Shown here: piece after piece, positions 8,838 to 18,600 of the stretch
Layout of the letters: each line of letters starts with the position of its first letter
Numbering within the stretch: the stretch's first letter is position 1
NCBI RefSeq assembly: GCF_033878955.1
Contig: NZ_CP138858.1
Coordinates: forward strand, 1,364,001 to 1,428,000
Direction of reading: 5' to 3'
From: Coraliomargarita algicola
GTDB taxonomy: Bacteria; Verrucomicrobiota; Verrucomicrobiia; Opitutales; Coraliomargaritaceae
DNA length: 64,000 nucleotides
The notes under the pieces: model-generated
What the model was told of the DNA's origin: nothing
The model's input: only the letters and a program-made list of their open reading frames with translations
Database searches by the model: none
Made by a program: the position numbers and the translations under genes

Positions 8838-9704
8838 ATGAAAAAAACACCCCTACTCCTCACTTCAATGTTCGCAGCGTCCATTTCGATGCAGGCGCAG
8901 GTAATCTTCCAAGACGGCTTCTCCACCAGCTCAGGGAATAACAATTTGGATATAAACGACAGCATCGGTGTCACTCGCCAAACAGCAGGCACCACCTCCA
9001 CCTATACTCATACGGGGTCGACATCGCAGTCCAATGTGTCAACAAATGATGATGGCACCACCAATAATGGTAATACTGCAGGAAATTCGATGGGGCGCAT
9101 TCGTAACAATGAGCAAACTGGCGGTGCATCTAACGCCTTCCTTAGTTTAGATACAAATTTCGGCAGTTCACTCGCGGGTGAAGTTTATACCATCTCCTTC
9201 GACCTTCATTACAAATCACGCGTCACAGACTCGACCGACCAGTGGATCTCATTCGCGATCGGCGATAGCGTCGCTCCTCAAGCCCCAAGCGCAGCAGGCA
9301 GCGACTTTGGAATCCTGCTTCGCCCAGACGGCGTCAACCCAGCCAATAATAACTTAACACGCTATTATAGTGATGGAATACTTAGCGCGAGCGATGATTA
9401 CACAAGCACTCCTTCCTTCACATCGAGCTATGTTAATTTCATAGTTACAGTGAATGAGACAGGTGCCGGCACCACCATTGGCGCGACAGCGAACGGCACA
9501 GCAATACTCAGCGATTTCGCAGCCGACTTTGCAACAGGTGATCGCTACTTCGCATTCGGCAGCCACTTAGGTTCTGGTGTATCTGCATTCTCTGACGTGT
9601 TCTTAGACAATCTAACTATCACCGTCGTTCCCGAGCCAAGCACCTATGCCCTCATCGGTGGTCTACTGGCTCTTGGATTTGCATCCATCAAGCGTCGCAA
9701 ATAA
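8838..9704 (+). CDS. PEP-CTERM sorting-signal protein
   Basis: 288 residues from ATG 8838, which opens a signal peptide (MKKTPLLLTSMFAASISMQA). The body is Ser/Thr/Asn-rich and looks like a beta-sandwich of the LamG/CBM type (VIFQDGFSTSSG at the start, VFLDNLTITVV near the end). The last 25 residues are a textbook PEP-CTERM tag: VPEPSTYALIGG, a hydrophobic helix, then SIKRRK. Such tags are processed by exosortase, with the protein exported to or through the outer surface. It diverges from the LacI gene behind two operators and is followed by a strong terminator, so it forms its own unit. A role in binding the polysaccharide at the cell surface is inferred from position only. Confidence 0.88.
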   Translation: MKKTPLLLTSMFAASISMQAQVIFQDGFSTSSGNNNLDINDSIGVTRQTAGTTSTYTHTGSTSQSNVSTNDDGTTNNGNTAGNSMGRIRNNEQTGGASNAFLSLDTNFGSSLAGEVYTISFDLHYKSRVTDSTDQWISFAIGDSVAPQAPSAAGSDFGILLRPDGVNPANNNLTRYYSDGILSASDDYTSTPSFTSSYVNFIVTVNETGAGTTIGATANGTAILSDFAADFATGDRYFAFGSHLGSGVSAFSDVFLDNLTITVVPEPSTYALIGGLLALGFASIKRRK

Positions 9705-9732
9705 TTTTTCATTAGGGTTATATAGGGTAAAA

Positions 9733-9761
9733 GGGCAGCCTTCGGGCTGTCCTTTTTTTTT
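9733..9761 (+). terminator. Rho-independent terminator after the PEP-CTERM gene
   Basis: Hairpin GGGCAGCC-TTCG-GGCTGTCC (9733-9752, one G-U pair) followed by nine T. The stable TTCG tetraloop and T-run make this a convincing terminator. Confidence 0.92.
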
Positions 9762-9788
9762 GCTGAATTCTTCGTTACAACAAGAAAC

Positions 9789-9802
9789 AAGAAACCTTTC
9801 TT
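9789..9802. promoter_or_regulatory. Candidate operator 3 before the sugar symporter
   Basis: AAGAAACCTTTCTT, perfect arms of AAGAA-N4-TTCTT, 81 bases upstream of the transporter ATG at 9884 and downstream of the terminator at 9733-9761. It implies that the transporter has its own promoter within the same regulon. Confidence 0.75.
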
Positions 9803-9883
9803 ATTGCCTTTTCAGATATCTTGGTGATGCTAATTTTCTCGTAACTAACCCCATTTAGATCAACGAGCATTTCCTAAAGCCTC

Positions 9884-11311
9884 ATGAGTTCTACACATAT
9901 CCCCCACATTCCTGGTCAAAAGCGCGTGCCCTTGCGCACGAAAGTCACTTGGGGCTGTGGGGGGCTGGCGGACAATTTCATGTTCAACACCTTGACCGCG
10001 CTCGGCACGCTGGTCTACGTGCAGCACTTTGGCTTGAGTCCAGCGCTGGCGGGCATGGCCTTGGCATTTCCGCGTTTAATCGATGCCTTTACCGATCCGT
10101 GGATCGGCAACTTGTCCGACAATCTTAAAACAAAATACGGGCGTCGCCGCCCCTTGATGTTTTTCGGAGTCATTGCCTGCGCCCTACTGCTCCCCTTATT
10201 GTGGACACCGATGGGAGCAGAAACCGCGCAGAACCCATGGTTCAGTAATATCCCGTTTTTTTACATCGTCACGATTGGCAGCCTGCTTGCCGTCGCCTAC
10301 ACACTTTTTGTAGTACCCTATACTGCGCTGGGTTTCGAGCTCACGCCGAACTACGATGAACGAACGCGCGTCATCGTCTGGCGGATGTATATAGGGCTCA
10401 TCGGATCGGTCTCCGCCGGTTGGCTCTTTCGGCTCGCAGCGGCAGATACCTTTCCGAACTTAGGTGAAGGTGCTTTCTGGGTCACAGTGGGGGTGGCTGT
10501 CATCGTTTTAATCTCCGGCTTGATTCCAACCTTCGGTTGCAAAGAAGACCTTGAAATTGAAACGCAGGAACCGATCAAACTTTTGCCTGCGATCAAATAC
10601 ACGATGACGAACAAGCCTTTCGTCATCTTATTCATCGCCTACGTCACCATCATCGTCGCGCTCTTCTCCGCGCAAAGCATCGCACCGCTATTGATGTTGC
10701 ACTACGTCTTCAATGGCAGCGAAAAAGCGATTGGCGACTTCACCGGATGGTTCACCACACTCGCGGTTGGCTTATCGTATGGCAGCATGTTTTTCATCGG
10801 CTATCTTTCGACACGCTTCAACAAGCGCTCGGCCATGTTGGTCGGCCTATGCTTTGTCCTCCTCGGTACCATTTTGAATTTCTTCGCGATCGATCCACGC
10901 TGGCCCTGGGCGCTCTACGTGGTCGGCGGCATTACCTTCATTGGCATGCAAGGTTGCTGGCTGATGATCGACTCGATGGTCGCCGACGTCTGTGATGACG
11001 ACGAACTCGAAACCGGACGCCGCCGCGAAGGCATGTTTAGTTCCGTCAAAGGCTTCGCACTCAAAGCAGCCCAAGGCATAACTTTCGGGCTCGGTGGTTA
11101 CATGGCAACAGCCGCAGGCTACGACCCGCAAGTGGTCGATGCCTCTGGCTTGGACGAAGCAACCGCCGTCAAAATGAAAGCCCTACTCATCGGCTTTCAG
11201 TCACTCGGCCTGGTGCTTGCGATCTTTTTAATGTGGTTCTACCCGATTAGCCGTCAACGTGCCGAAGAAACGCAACGTTTACTCGAAGCCAGAGCGGGCA
11301 AAGACACATAG
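9884..11311 (+). CDS. GPH-family sugar:cation symporter (MFS)
   Basis: 475 residues with about 12 hydrophobic helices. The N-terminal domain has the signature of the glycoside-pentoside-hexuronide (MelB-like) family: LIDAFTDPWIGNLSDNLKTK followed by YGRRRPLMFF, and VPYTALGFELTP in the next loop. The second half shows the usual DDELETGRRREGMF loop. Members import mono- or oligosaccharides and uronides with Na+ or H+ across the inner membrane. It is the only sugar importer in the window, so it is the likely entry route for products of the secreted hydrolases. Operator 3 at 9789-9802 places it in the LacI regulon. Confidence 0.92.
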   Translation: MSSTHIPHIPGQKRVPLRTKVTWGCGGLADNFMFNTLTALGTLVYVQHFGLSPALAGMALAFPRLIDAFTDPWIGNLSDNLKTKYGRRRPLMFFGVIACALLLPLLWTPMGAETAQNPWFSNIPFFYIVTIGSLLAVAYTLFVVPYTALGFELTPNYDERTRVIVWRMYIGLIGSVSAGWLFRLAAADTFPNLGEGAFWVTVGVAVIVLISGLIPTFGCKEDLEIETQEPIKLLPAIKYTMTNKPFVILFIAYVTIIVALFSAQSIAPLLMLHYVFNGSEKAIGDFTGWFTTLAVGLSYGSMFFIGYLSTRFNKRSAMLVGLCFVLLGTILNFFAIDPRWPWALYVVGGITFIGMQGCWLMIDSMVADVCDDDELETGRRREGMFSSVKGFALKAAQGITFGLGGYMATAAGYDPQVVDASGLDEATAVKMKALLIGFQSLGLVLAIFLMWFYPISRQRAEETQRLLEARAGKDT

Positions 11312-11329
11312 CGCATACCGCGACACAAG

Positions 11330-11387
11330 GCCACAGGGCAAGATGCCCTGCTTCCAAAAACGGAACAAGGGCATCCTTGCCCTTGAA
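11330..11387. repeat. REP unit (family 2), left of the second RAYT
   Basis: One unit: CAGGGCAAGATGCCCTG, a short linker with TTCC and GGAA, then CAAGGGCATCCTTGCCCTTG. Each half is itself palindromic (GGGCA/TGCCC) and the two halves are roughly reverse complements of each other. It ends directly at the stop codon of the RAYT at 11388-12023 and could act as a transcription stop between the converging genes. Confidence 0.88.
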
Positions 11388-12023
11388 TCACCTTTCTGAC
11401 TCACAAGTCAGTGCTTCGTTCTCATACAAACTAAACTGCGAAGGATTCAGTTTCGCTTTTGCTGGATTATTACGGATATAGCGGACACAACGTTCAAAAT
11501 GAGTCCGATCGCGAATCAAGCGATCCCAATAACCCGCACTCCAAAATTCACCAGTATGCTTCGTCGTCTTCATAATCTGCTGCGACGAATAACTTTTCCA
11601 TGTATGCAAAATATCTTCCAGCAGGCAACCGCTCAAAGGTTGAAATAAAATATGCACATGATTGGGCATGATGACGTATGACCGAACAGCATGACGCTCA
11701 CCTTCAAAATGCGAAAGTGCTCCCTCGACGATTAAACGAAGCGTTGGGTCACTGAGCGCACACGATCCGCTGCCCGGATCCAACCATCGCTCAATCCGCA
11801 GCGGAAAGCGCTCACGGTATTCGGCACGCGTCGATGCATCCCAAGGCAACGGTTGTTTCTCGAACCAAATCCTGCGTTCGGATGACCAACCGCGCAAAAC
11901 ATTTTCAGGTAGGGAGTCCGCCATGCGCCATGTAACAAAAACAAAAGCCTCCCCTTGCTGCCAGTGCGGCAGATTCAGGCCGTGCTGGTCGATGTGCGCA
12001 TAGGGGTTGAGAAACTCACTCAT
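11388..12023 (-). CDS. REP-associated tyrosine transposase (RAYT), second and divergent type
   Basis: 211 residues of the Y1 HUH transposase fold: H122-V-H124 in MPNHVHILFQP and Y182 in RYIRNNPAKAKL. It is clearly different from the RAYT at 1887-2486 (different N-terminus with VFVTWRMADSLP, different spacing) and belongs to another RAYT subgroup. It is bracketed by its own REP family (11330-11387, 12091-12313), which shares no sequence with the family at 1643-2849. It sits between the converging transporter and GH9-PL14 genes. The frame is intact. Confidence 0.9.
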   Translation of the reverse strand: MSEFLNPYAHIDQHGLNLPHWQQGEAFVFVTWRMADSLPENVLRGWSSERRIWFEKQPLPWDASTRAEYRERFPLRIERWLDPGSGSCALSDPTLRLIVEGALSHFEGERHAVRSYVIMPNHVHILFQPLSGCLLEDILHTWKSYSSQQIMKTTKHTGEFWSAGYWDRLIRDRTHFERCVRYIRNNPAKAKLNPSQFSLYENEALTCESER

Positions 12024-12090
12024 CTAGAAGTGGATGTTAGAAATTTAGACCGCGAACGCCAGCCAGAAATTAGAGTCGCCACTCGCAGCA

Positions 12091-12313
12091 GCACAGGGCA
12101 AGGATGCCCTGTTTCCAAAACTGGAACAAGGGCATCCCTGCCCTTGAATGAAGACCATGCGACACTCGCAGCTCCACAGAGCAAGATGCCCTGTTTCCAA
12201 AACCGGAACAAGGGCATCCCTGCCCTTGAATGAAGACCATGCGACACCCACAACGCCACAGGGCAAGGATGCCCTGTTTCCTAAACCGGAACAAGGGCAT
12301 CCCTGCCCTTGAA
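12091..12313. repeat. REP array (family 2), right of the second RAYT
   Basis: Three units at 12091-12147, 12174-12230 and 12256-12313 (period 82-83 bp) with the core CAGGGCAAGGATGCCCTG, TTTCC, GGAACAAGGGCATCCC, TGCCCTTGAA. Spacers between units also match each other (AATGAAGACCATGCGACAC). The last unit ends about 10 bases before the stop of the gene at 12323. Confidence 0.9.
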
Positions 12314-12322
12314 TGCGTCACG

Positions 12323-15300
12323 CTACGGCTCTGTCACTTCGACCTTGTAAAACGCGCGACCATGCAAGCTGGGATCTTCGAGACTAAGTGTGCCGTCCGT
12401 GGCGATCGTCGCACTAATGTCCACTTCGAGCCAATCAGCATCAGTCAAATTCAACTTGCGCAAGAGTCGATAGACTCGCCCCGCCTTGGCATTCACATCA
12501 ACCACAAACGCATCACTTGTTTTTTGCACCTGGGGCGCCAACCAGTCGCTTGCATTCTTGGGATGAGTGCCGGCGATATACTCGAAATAATCCGAATCGC
12601 CATCCGTATCGCTGTCCGCATATGGATCGGCTGCCATGTCACTACCGAAGTGCTGCAATTCCCAATCGTTCGGCAATTGATCGGAGTCGATATCGTCGGG
12701 TTTACCGGGGTAGCCAATCCGCTCCTTAGACACGATGAATTGATCGAAGCGAGCATGCTCATCCTTCTGGGCATTCCAATGATCACCACTACTGCCGCCA
12801 AAGAAGGTGCTAAAGAATACCCATGCGATCTGCGCGCTGGATGTGCCCGCATCTCGAAAATCAAAGCCCGGATATGTGGCGGCTTTGACGCCGTCAAACC
12901 AACCTTCAGCCAATCCGTCCTGTTGCCCCGGAGTATTTAACTTCATGTGAATCTCGATATGATGCCAGCGCCCGGGAACGAAGATCGCTTGAAAACCTTC
13001 GGTATTCCACCAGAAACGATCGCCCGGATCGTTCAAATGCTCGGACGGCACATGAATATAAAACTCGGCCCATCCGTTCTCGCGCCACATCAAGCGCCCC
13101 GACCACTCATGCGTGCGATCGTCGAAAGACACTGCCCCTCCGAGCCCGGGCAACTTACCGCCCAGCACAAAGTCAAAGTCAGGATCAAAGCGCAACCAGT
13201 AGCTAAAATACAGTTCATCGTATTCGCCTTTTAAATCCATGAACCATTGCGCACCACTGCCATTCGACTGCTTACCGCCTTCCGGATAAAGCACCCGAAC
13301 GGATTTCCCGCTACCATTATAAGCAATCGTATCGTCCACTTCGAGCCGGCCTTCGTCGGGACCGTTCGCCCACTTGGTGCCGGGCCACAGGGCTTTCCAT
13401 TCACGATCGGTCTGTGCGCCTGTGGGAAAGTCATCGACCGTTTCATAGAGCAACACGACTGCATCGACTGGTGGCGCATCCACTTCGTCGAGCGCATAGC
13501 CACCATACTCGAGATAGAGCCGCGCCAGTGCCCCCGTAAAAGCGGCGTTATAATCCATGGCCACTTCGTTGCGTTGATAGTCGCTGCGATCATCCACATA
13601 GGCATCGTCGATTCCAGGGCCACCGACCAAGGCACCGTAGAGCACGTGTTGGTTATCGTTGGGGCTATCAATATTGTTCGTCGTCGAGGCGTGGGCATTG
13701 CGATGATGCGGATTGATCGGCGGATTGACTCCGAAGCCACAGACGTAGCTGCGATTCTGTGGGTTACTGCCTAAGGCGTAGTTGATTTGCGCCTTCGCAA
13801 AATCTGAATAACGCGCATCGGGGTCGTTGACTTTATCGGCATACACCAAAGCACAAAACGCAGTATTGGCGGCGTAACGCAAGGAGCCCCACTCGTCCAG
13901 CCATGCCAAGCCGCCTGGCGTATAGTTCACTTTTTGGCCATTGATACCGATAGTCCAGTAATCGAGCCAACGTTCGGCATCGGCTTTATAAGTCGCGCCG
14001 CCATCCAAATCCGCAAGCAAGACGTAGCAACCATAGGATTTATTATCCCAAGAGAGGCTCCAGATAAACGGCTGATTCCCTGCGCCACCACCGAGCATCG
14101 CATACTCGCTCTTTGCTTTGTTCAGCCAGGTGGCATCTCCTGTCGCGCGATACAACCAAAGCGCGCCCCACACCAATTCATCCTGATAGCCGCTCCATGA
14201 ATTATAAAAACTCGCGGCGTTCGTAATCGAGTCGCTATACTTGCCGCGATAGGTATCAGCGAATTCGTAAAGCGCCACGGCGTGATCGATCAGTTCGGCG
14301 GCGTAGTCAGGATCATCGATGGCAACCAACATCGAGATCGCCGCGAGCGACGCAGCCGTCTCCGCAGCGAGGTCCGATCCAGGATGGTCCACATCGATTC
14401 GATACGCGGGCCGCGCCATCGTCATGCTTTCGGCACTGCCCCAATACGCGTGATCTACATCCCCGTTCCCGACTTGCCCATAAAATGCCGCCGTCGATCC
14501 ATCTTCATTGCGCACGTGACACTTGATCAAGTAATCCGCCCCCCAACGAAGTTGATCCAATAGGATCGAGACTTGTCCCGTTTCGGCATAGGCGGACGGA
14601 TACTCCACCGCGCCCCAAGCGAGCATAGTTAAACTATACGCCATCGGCAGTCCGAACTTCACATGATCGCCCGCATCATAAAACCCACCAATGAGATCCA
14701 ACGAAACATCACTGCCATCGCTCACCGCGGAATCCCCGCGCCAAGCGACTCGAAAATCAACAGGCAAGTCACCAGAGCGCTGCACATCGTAAAAGAACAA
14801 AGACTTCTGAAGCACTTCGGCATAGTTATAGTCACCCGTCTGCGCTTTACCAAGCAACGGCCCCGATCCATCGTTATCGAAAATCCGCGCTGACGCCTCG
14901 CTCTCCCCGAGCACAGCATTCACCGGGTACGATAAGATAAAATCAAAGTGCTCCGTAGATTCATCCAGCGCATCACCCACAATGGTAACGACCACCGTCT
15001 TCGCAGTTTCACCTGGCGCAAAGCTTAAGCTCCCAAAGCGCTCTTGATAATCATCCCCTGCGACCGCACTGCCATCCAAGGTCGTATACTCAACCGTCAC
15101 TGTCGCGTCGTCCACTGCCGGGTTCAAGGTGATCGTAAACGTTACACTGCCCGTGTCATTATCACCTTCGGTCACCGTCACATCCGCGACACTCACGCGG
15201 GGTTCAAGCACTGGCTCCCAGTCACGTGTCACCAAACCACCCTCTGGCAAAACTGGCTCCGAACTCGTGCGAACGATAAACCCGAAGCTTTCGAATTCTC

Positions 15301-15622
15301 CCGGTGCGATGGCTCTGTTATAGTATTCATTGGAAAAGGCATACACCCGATTATCAACATCACTCTCCGAAGCTTGATAGAGACTCTCCCAATTATTATC
15401 GAGCGTGCCGTCCAGTTGTAAGGTCACCAGCCACGAGTTCAGCGCCACGGCGGAATCATTGGTGATCGTCGCACGTGCTTGATAACTGTTGCCGTAATCT
15501 TCAACGAGTTCAACGCTGACCGTCTGCCCGTGGAGCGCAGCGCCCAGCACCAAAGTGAATACGAATAGAGGATGCGTGCAGAAAACACGACGCCACCAAG
15601 CGAAAGCATGGGTTGTAAACAT
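12323..15622 (-). CDS. Secreted GH9 glycoside hydrolase fused to a PL14-like polysaccharide lyase
   Basis: 1099 residues. In order: signal peptide (1-33); CBM2-like domain (34-120, NNWESLYQ and NRAIAPGEFESFGF); Calx-beta domain (about 145-250); GH9 endoglucanase-type (alpha/alpha)6 barrel (about 260-715) with GGFYDAGDHVKFGLPMA holding D316 and D319, the NPHHRNAH block, and DRSDYQRNEVAMDYNAA, whose Glu is the expected acid; PL14-like jelly-roll (about 735-965) with FDFVLGGKLPGLGG, SGRLMWRENG and FFSTFFGGSSGDHW; a thrombospondin-3/EF-hand-like acidic repeat (SDTDGDSDYFEYIAGTHP); and a C-terminal module (GRVYRLLRKLNLTDADW) also found at the end of the protein encoded at 15628-19569. All catalytic residues seen are in place. 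It is the last gene of the 25.5-12.3 kb operon, 5 bases after its neighbour. Confidence 0.85.
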   Translation of the reverse strand: MFTTHAFAWWRRVFCTHPLFVFTLVLGAALHGQTVSVELVEDYGNSYQARATITNDSAVALNSWLVTLQLDGTLDNNWESLYQASESDVDNRVYAFSNEYYNRAIAPGEFESFGFIVRTSSEPVLPEGGLVTRDWEPVLEPRVSVADVTVTEGDNDTGSVTFTITLNPAVDDATVTVEYTTLDGSAVAGDDYQERFGSLSFAPGETAKTVVVTIVGDALDESTEHFDFILSYPVNAVLGESEASARIFDNDGSGPLLGKAQTGDYNYAEVLQKSLFFYDVQRSGDLPVDFRVAWRGDSAVSDGSDVSLDLIGGFYDAGDHVKFGLPMAYSLTMLAWGAVEYPSAYAETGQVSILLDQLRWGADYLIKCHVRNEDGSTAAFYGQVGNGDVDHAYWGSAESMTMARPAYRIDVDHPGSDLAAETAASLAAISMLVAIDDPDYAAELIDHAVALYEFADTYRGKYSDSITNAASFYNSWSGYQDELVWGALWLYRATGDATWLNKAKSEYAMLGGGAGNQPFIWSLSWDNKSYGCYVLLADLDGGATYKADAERWLDYWTIGINGQKVNYTPGGLAWLDEWGSLRYAANTAFCALVYADKVNDPDARYSDFAKAQINYALGSNPQNRSYVCGFGVNPPINPHHRNAHASTTNNIDSPNDNQHVLYGALVGGPGIDDAYVDDRSDYQRNEVAMDYNAAFTGALARLYLEYGGYALDEVDAPPVDAVVLLYETVDDFPTGAQTDREWKALWPGTKWANGPDEGRLEVDDTIAYNGSGKSVRVLYPEGGKQSNGSGAQWFMDLKGEYDELYFSYWLRFDPDFDFVLGGKLPGLGGAVSFDDRTHEWSGRLMWRENGWAEFYIHVPSEHLNDPGDRFWWNTEGFQAIFVPGRWHHIEIHMKLNTPGQQDGLAEGWFDGVKAATYPGFDFRDAGTSSAQIAWVFFSTFFGGSSGDHWNAQKDEHARFDQFIVSKERIGYPGKPDDIDSDQLPNDWELQHFGSDMAADPYADSDTDGDSDYFEYIAGTHPKNASDWLAPQVQKTSDAFVVDVNAKAGRVYRLLRKLNLTDADWLEVDISATIATDGTLSLEDPSLHGRAFYKVEVTEP

Positions 15623-15627
15623 ATGAA

Positions 15628-18600
15628 TTACGGGTATGAAATCTCAACCATGTAGAACGCCTGATCGAAGCTGCTGGAGTCCGATAAATGAACGGACTGA
15701 TCACTCCCCAAGGCGCCGAGGCTGTCGACTTGCACCCAACTCGCGTCAGTCAAATTCAGCTTGCGCATCAGTCGATAGCGACGACCAGACTTGCCACTAA
15801 AGTTCAGCTCAAAGGCCTCCCCATCGGTGTAAACAAAGGTCGAAGCGAAGCGGTCACTGCCGTCTGTCGGATCAGTCCCCGCGATATACTCACCAAAATT
15901 ATTCACGCCATCCCCATCAGCATCCAACATGGCATCCTCACTGCCCAGCGGATTCAAATTGTTGGCGAGTTCAAAGGTGTCCGGCATCCCATCCTTATCA
16001 CCGTCGCCATCACTAAAGAGGATCGTATCAATCGCGAAGACAGCCCCCGGCTGATTGCTCGGATCCAAGCGTATATTTTGCAAGCTCGTGCCCTCCCACT
16101 CCGCATTGCCCGCGAGCGGTAGGCGCAACACTTGATAAGAACCATCGCCAACGTAGCTCGCGCTCACCTTACGCGCCGCGCTGAACGCTGGCGTTTCGGT
16201 CGTTCCCCAGAAGAATTCAGAAACTCCCGAAACTGACGAGCGAATGCGCAGCAACACGCTGTCCACGCCATCGGCATCGAAATCAACACCACTCCGCGTC
16301 AACACCGAATCGTTACCAGTCGTGGTGCCCTGCAGAGCGCCACCGATCACATAAGTGCTAGCGATGTCCTTGGTAAATTTCCACCCTTCGCTATCACCGC
16401 CCACATCGAAGCGATACGCTGGCGCTGGACGGATCGCACGACCGTCTGAAATTTCAACAAAATCGATTTCAAAGCTCTGCCCATTCACCGATCCATTCAA
16501 CGGATCCAAGCGTAAGGCGGTGATGGTTTCGCCATCCCATTCGTCGACGCCCTCCAAATCGAAGACCAGCGACTGAAAGGCCCCAATTTCGGTATAATCC
16601 AAAAGCTGCGAACGTGCCCCCGCAAAACCGCCCGCGCCTTCGCGGCCCCAGAACAGTTGTATCGGTGCGGCGACGGTCGCTTTCATTCGCACCGTTACTT
16701 GCGTATGCAGTATTCCATCCAGCGATAGTCCGGTGATGTTGATCTGCGGATCATCTGAGCTCGCAGTGCCCGTCAGGCTACTGCCATCACTTATAAAATC
16801 ACTCAGGTTATTCCCGTTCCATCCTTCAGTATCGCTGGCCGTATTAAATTCATAGCGTGTATGATAAACCGTCTCGATCACACGACTGGTCGCAGTGAGC
16901 GCGTTGCCATCATCGGCGCTGAGGCTTGCCCAATAATTGCCGCCCTCAGTCAAAGTCGCTCGTGAGATTTGACGATGCCCGACATAGGTCTCATACACAT
17001 TGGCCACATTAGAACCATTCGTGAGAGCGACACTCAACCATGGCTCATCAGTGCCAGACGAGCTGGGATCGAGATCAATTGCACCACCTGATTGCTCCGC
17101 ACTTAAGACCGATAAGGCAGTCGTGGACGCGAAGCTCTTTTGCAGCAACGACAGATCGCTAAACTGCCCCGCGACGGTAGTCGTTTCGTTACCACTCGTC
17201 ACAAACATCCCGACACGTGCCACGCCTGGTAACGCGACTGTCAGCTCTGATCCGATGGCGCTATACGTCACTCCATCGGACGAAACAAATGCCGCCACGG
17301 TTTCGCCGCGTCGTTCTAATTTCAAATACACTGGAAAGCTTAGTCCCAAGCCGGCATCGCTGCTAAGCTCCGCATACCAACCACCATCACGACGGCCTAA
17401 CACAAACGCAGTACCGTTCGGCGCAAACCCGACAAATGCGGCGGCATCGGTCGCGCCCGGTCCACCGCGCACCATCAGCCCCGCACGCGTCGGCCCCGAC
17501 GCATCCGTCAGAGAGTCGAGTCGCGCGATCCAATCAAAGTCGCCCGCCACAGCCTTCCAAACAAAGCGGCCTTCATCGTAAGTCTGCCCCTCTCCCACGC
17601 CAACACCTTGGCCAGAACCATTCACAGTAAAAACACCCGCGGCCTCGCTGTGACTACCGACGACATCGACCGTGCCCACGTCGCTCGAAATCCAATTGCC
17701 CGCCACCACATCACTACTCGTTGTCGGCAACTCACCGGGCACAGTCACTTCAACTGTCAAGTCTGTCGTGCCCACCGAAACACCGTCCGTCACTACTGCG
17801 CGTAAGACATGCGTGCCCACTTCTTCGAAAGTGATCTCGGTATCGGGCGAAGTCACATTTGAAAAAGTAACTGGAGCGGGCCCAGACTCGAGTTCCCAAA
17901 CCATTGAAGTGCCGCCCCCCGTGAGCAACCCGCGCGTGCGTAAACTTTGTCCGGCGGGAATCGATATCTTCGACGACCAAGGCCGCTCAAAGCTGACTCC
18001 GAGCGAACCACTGACATAGCGCTCACGCAGGCTCGTTAGTAAGCGATCCACTTCATGTATTTGCAGTTCTCCCGTGTAGAGTCGAATCTCGGCAATCTCT
18101 CCTTGAAATCCACCGACCGAGTTGGTCTGACTTTTCCCTAATACCAAAGTGCTGACTGCTCGACCGATGTTAAAGTGATTAGCGGCTTGCGTGGTCTTGG
18201 ACTGCGCCAAGCTATCCACGAAGAGTTTCATATTACGCTCATCGCCCGCGTTATCCAATGCGATTTCTGAACCATCCCAAGTTGCGACGACCACATGCCA
18301 ATCGCCCTCAGCCGCAGAACCGTTGCCCGTATCACCACGGAAGAGCGCATCCACCGAGCCATCGATGTCCTCGATGCTCCAACCAAAACGACCATTCGCC
18401 GCCATCGAAAGCCCCCACCCGAGATCACTCCCCGCAACGCTCGCATCCAACAAACCTGACGTGCCAAAGTCGGCTGTCTCTAGTCCGGCATTGCCACCGC
18501 TCGACTTGACTACGATCGCGATACTCATCGCCGTGGTGCTGTTAAAAGGATTTTCTTCAAGCGATAGCCCCAGCGCATCATCGCCATCCAGACGCACAGA

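Noticed and set aside
12020..12321. Several minus-strand frames with repeated FKGRDALVPVLETGH-like segments
   Set aside because: They are translations of the REP family 2 units and their spacers, not genes.
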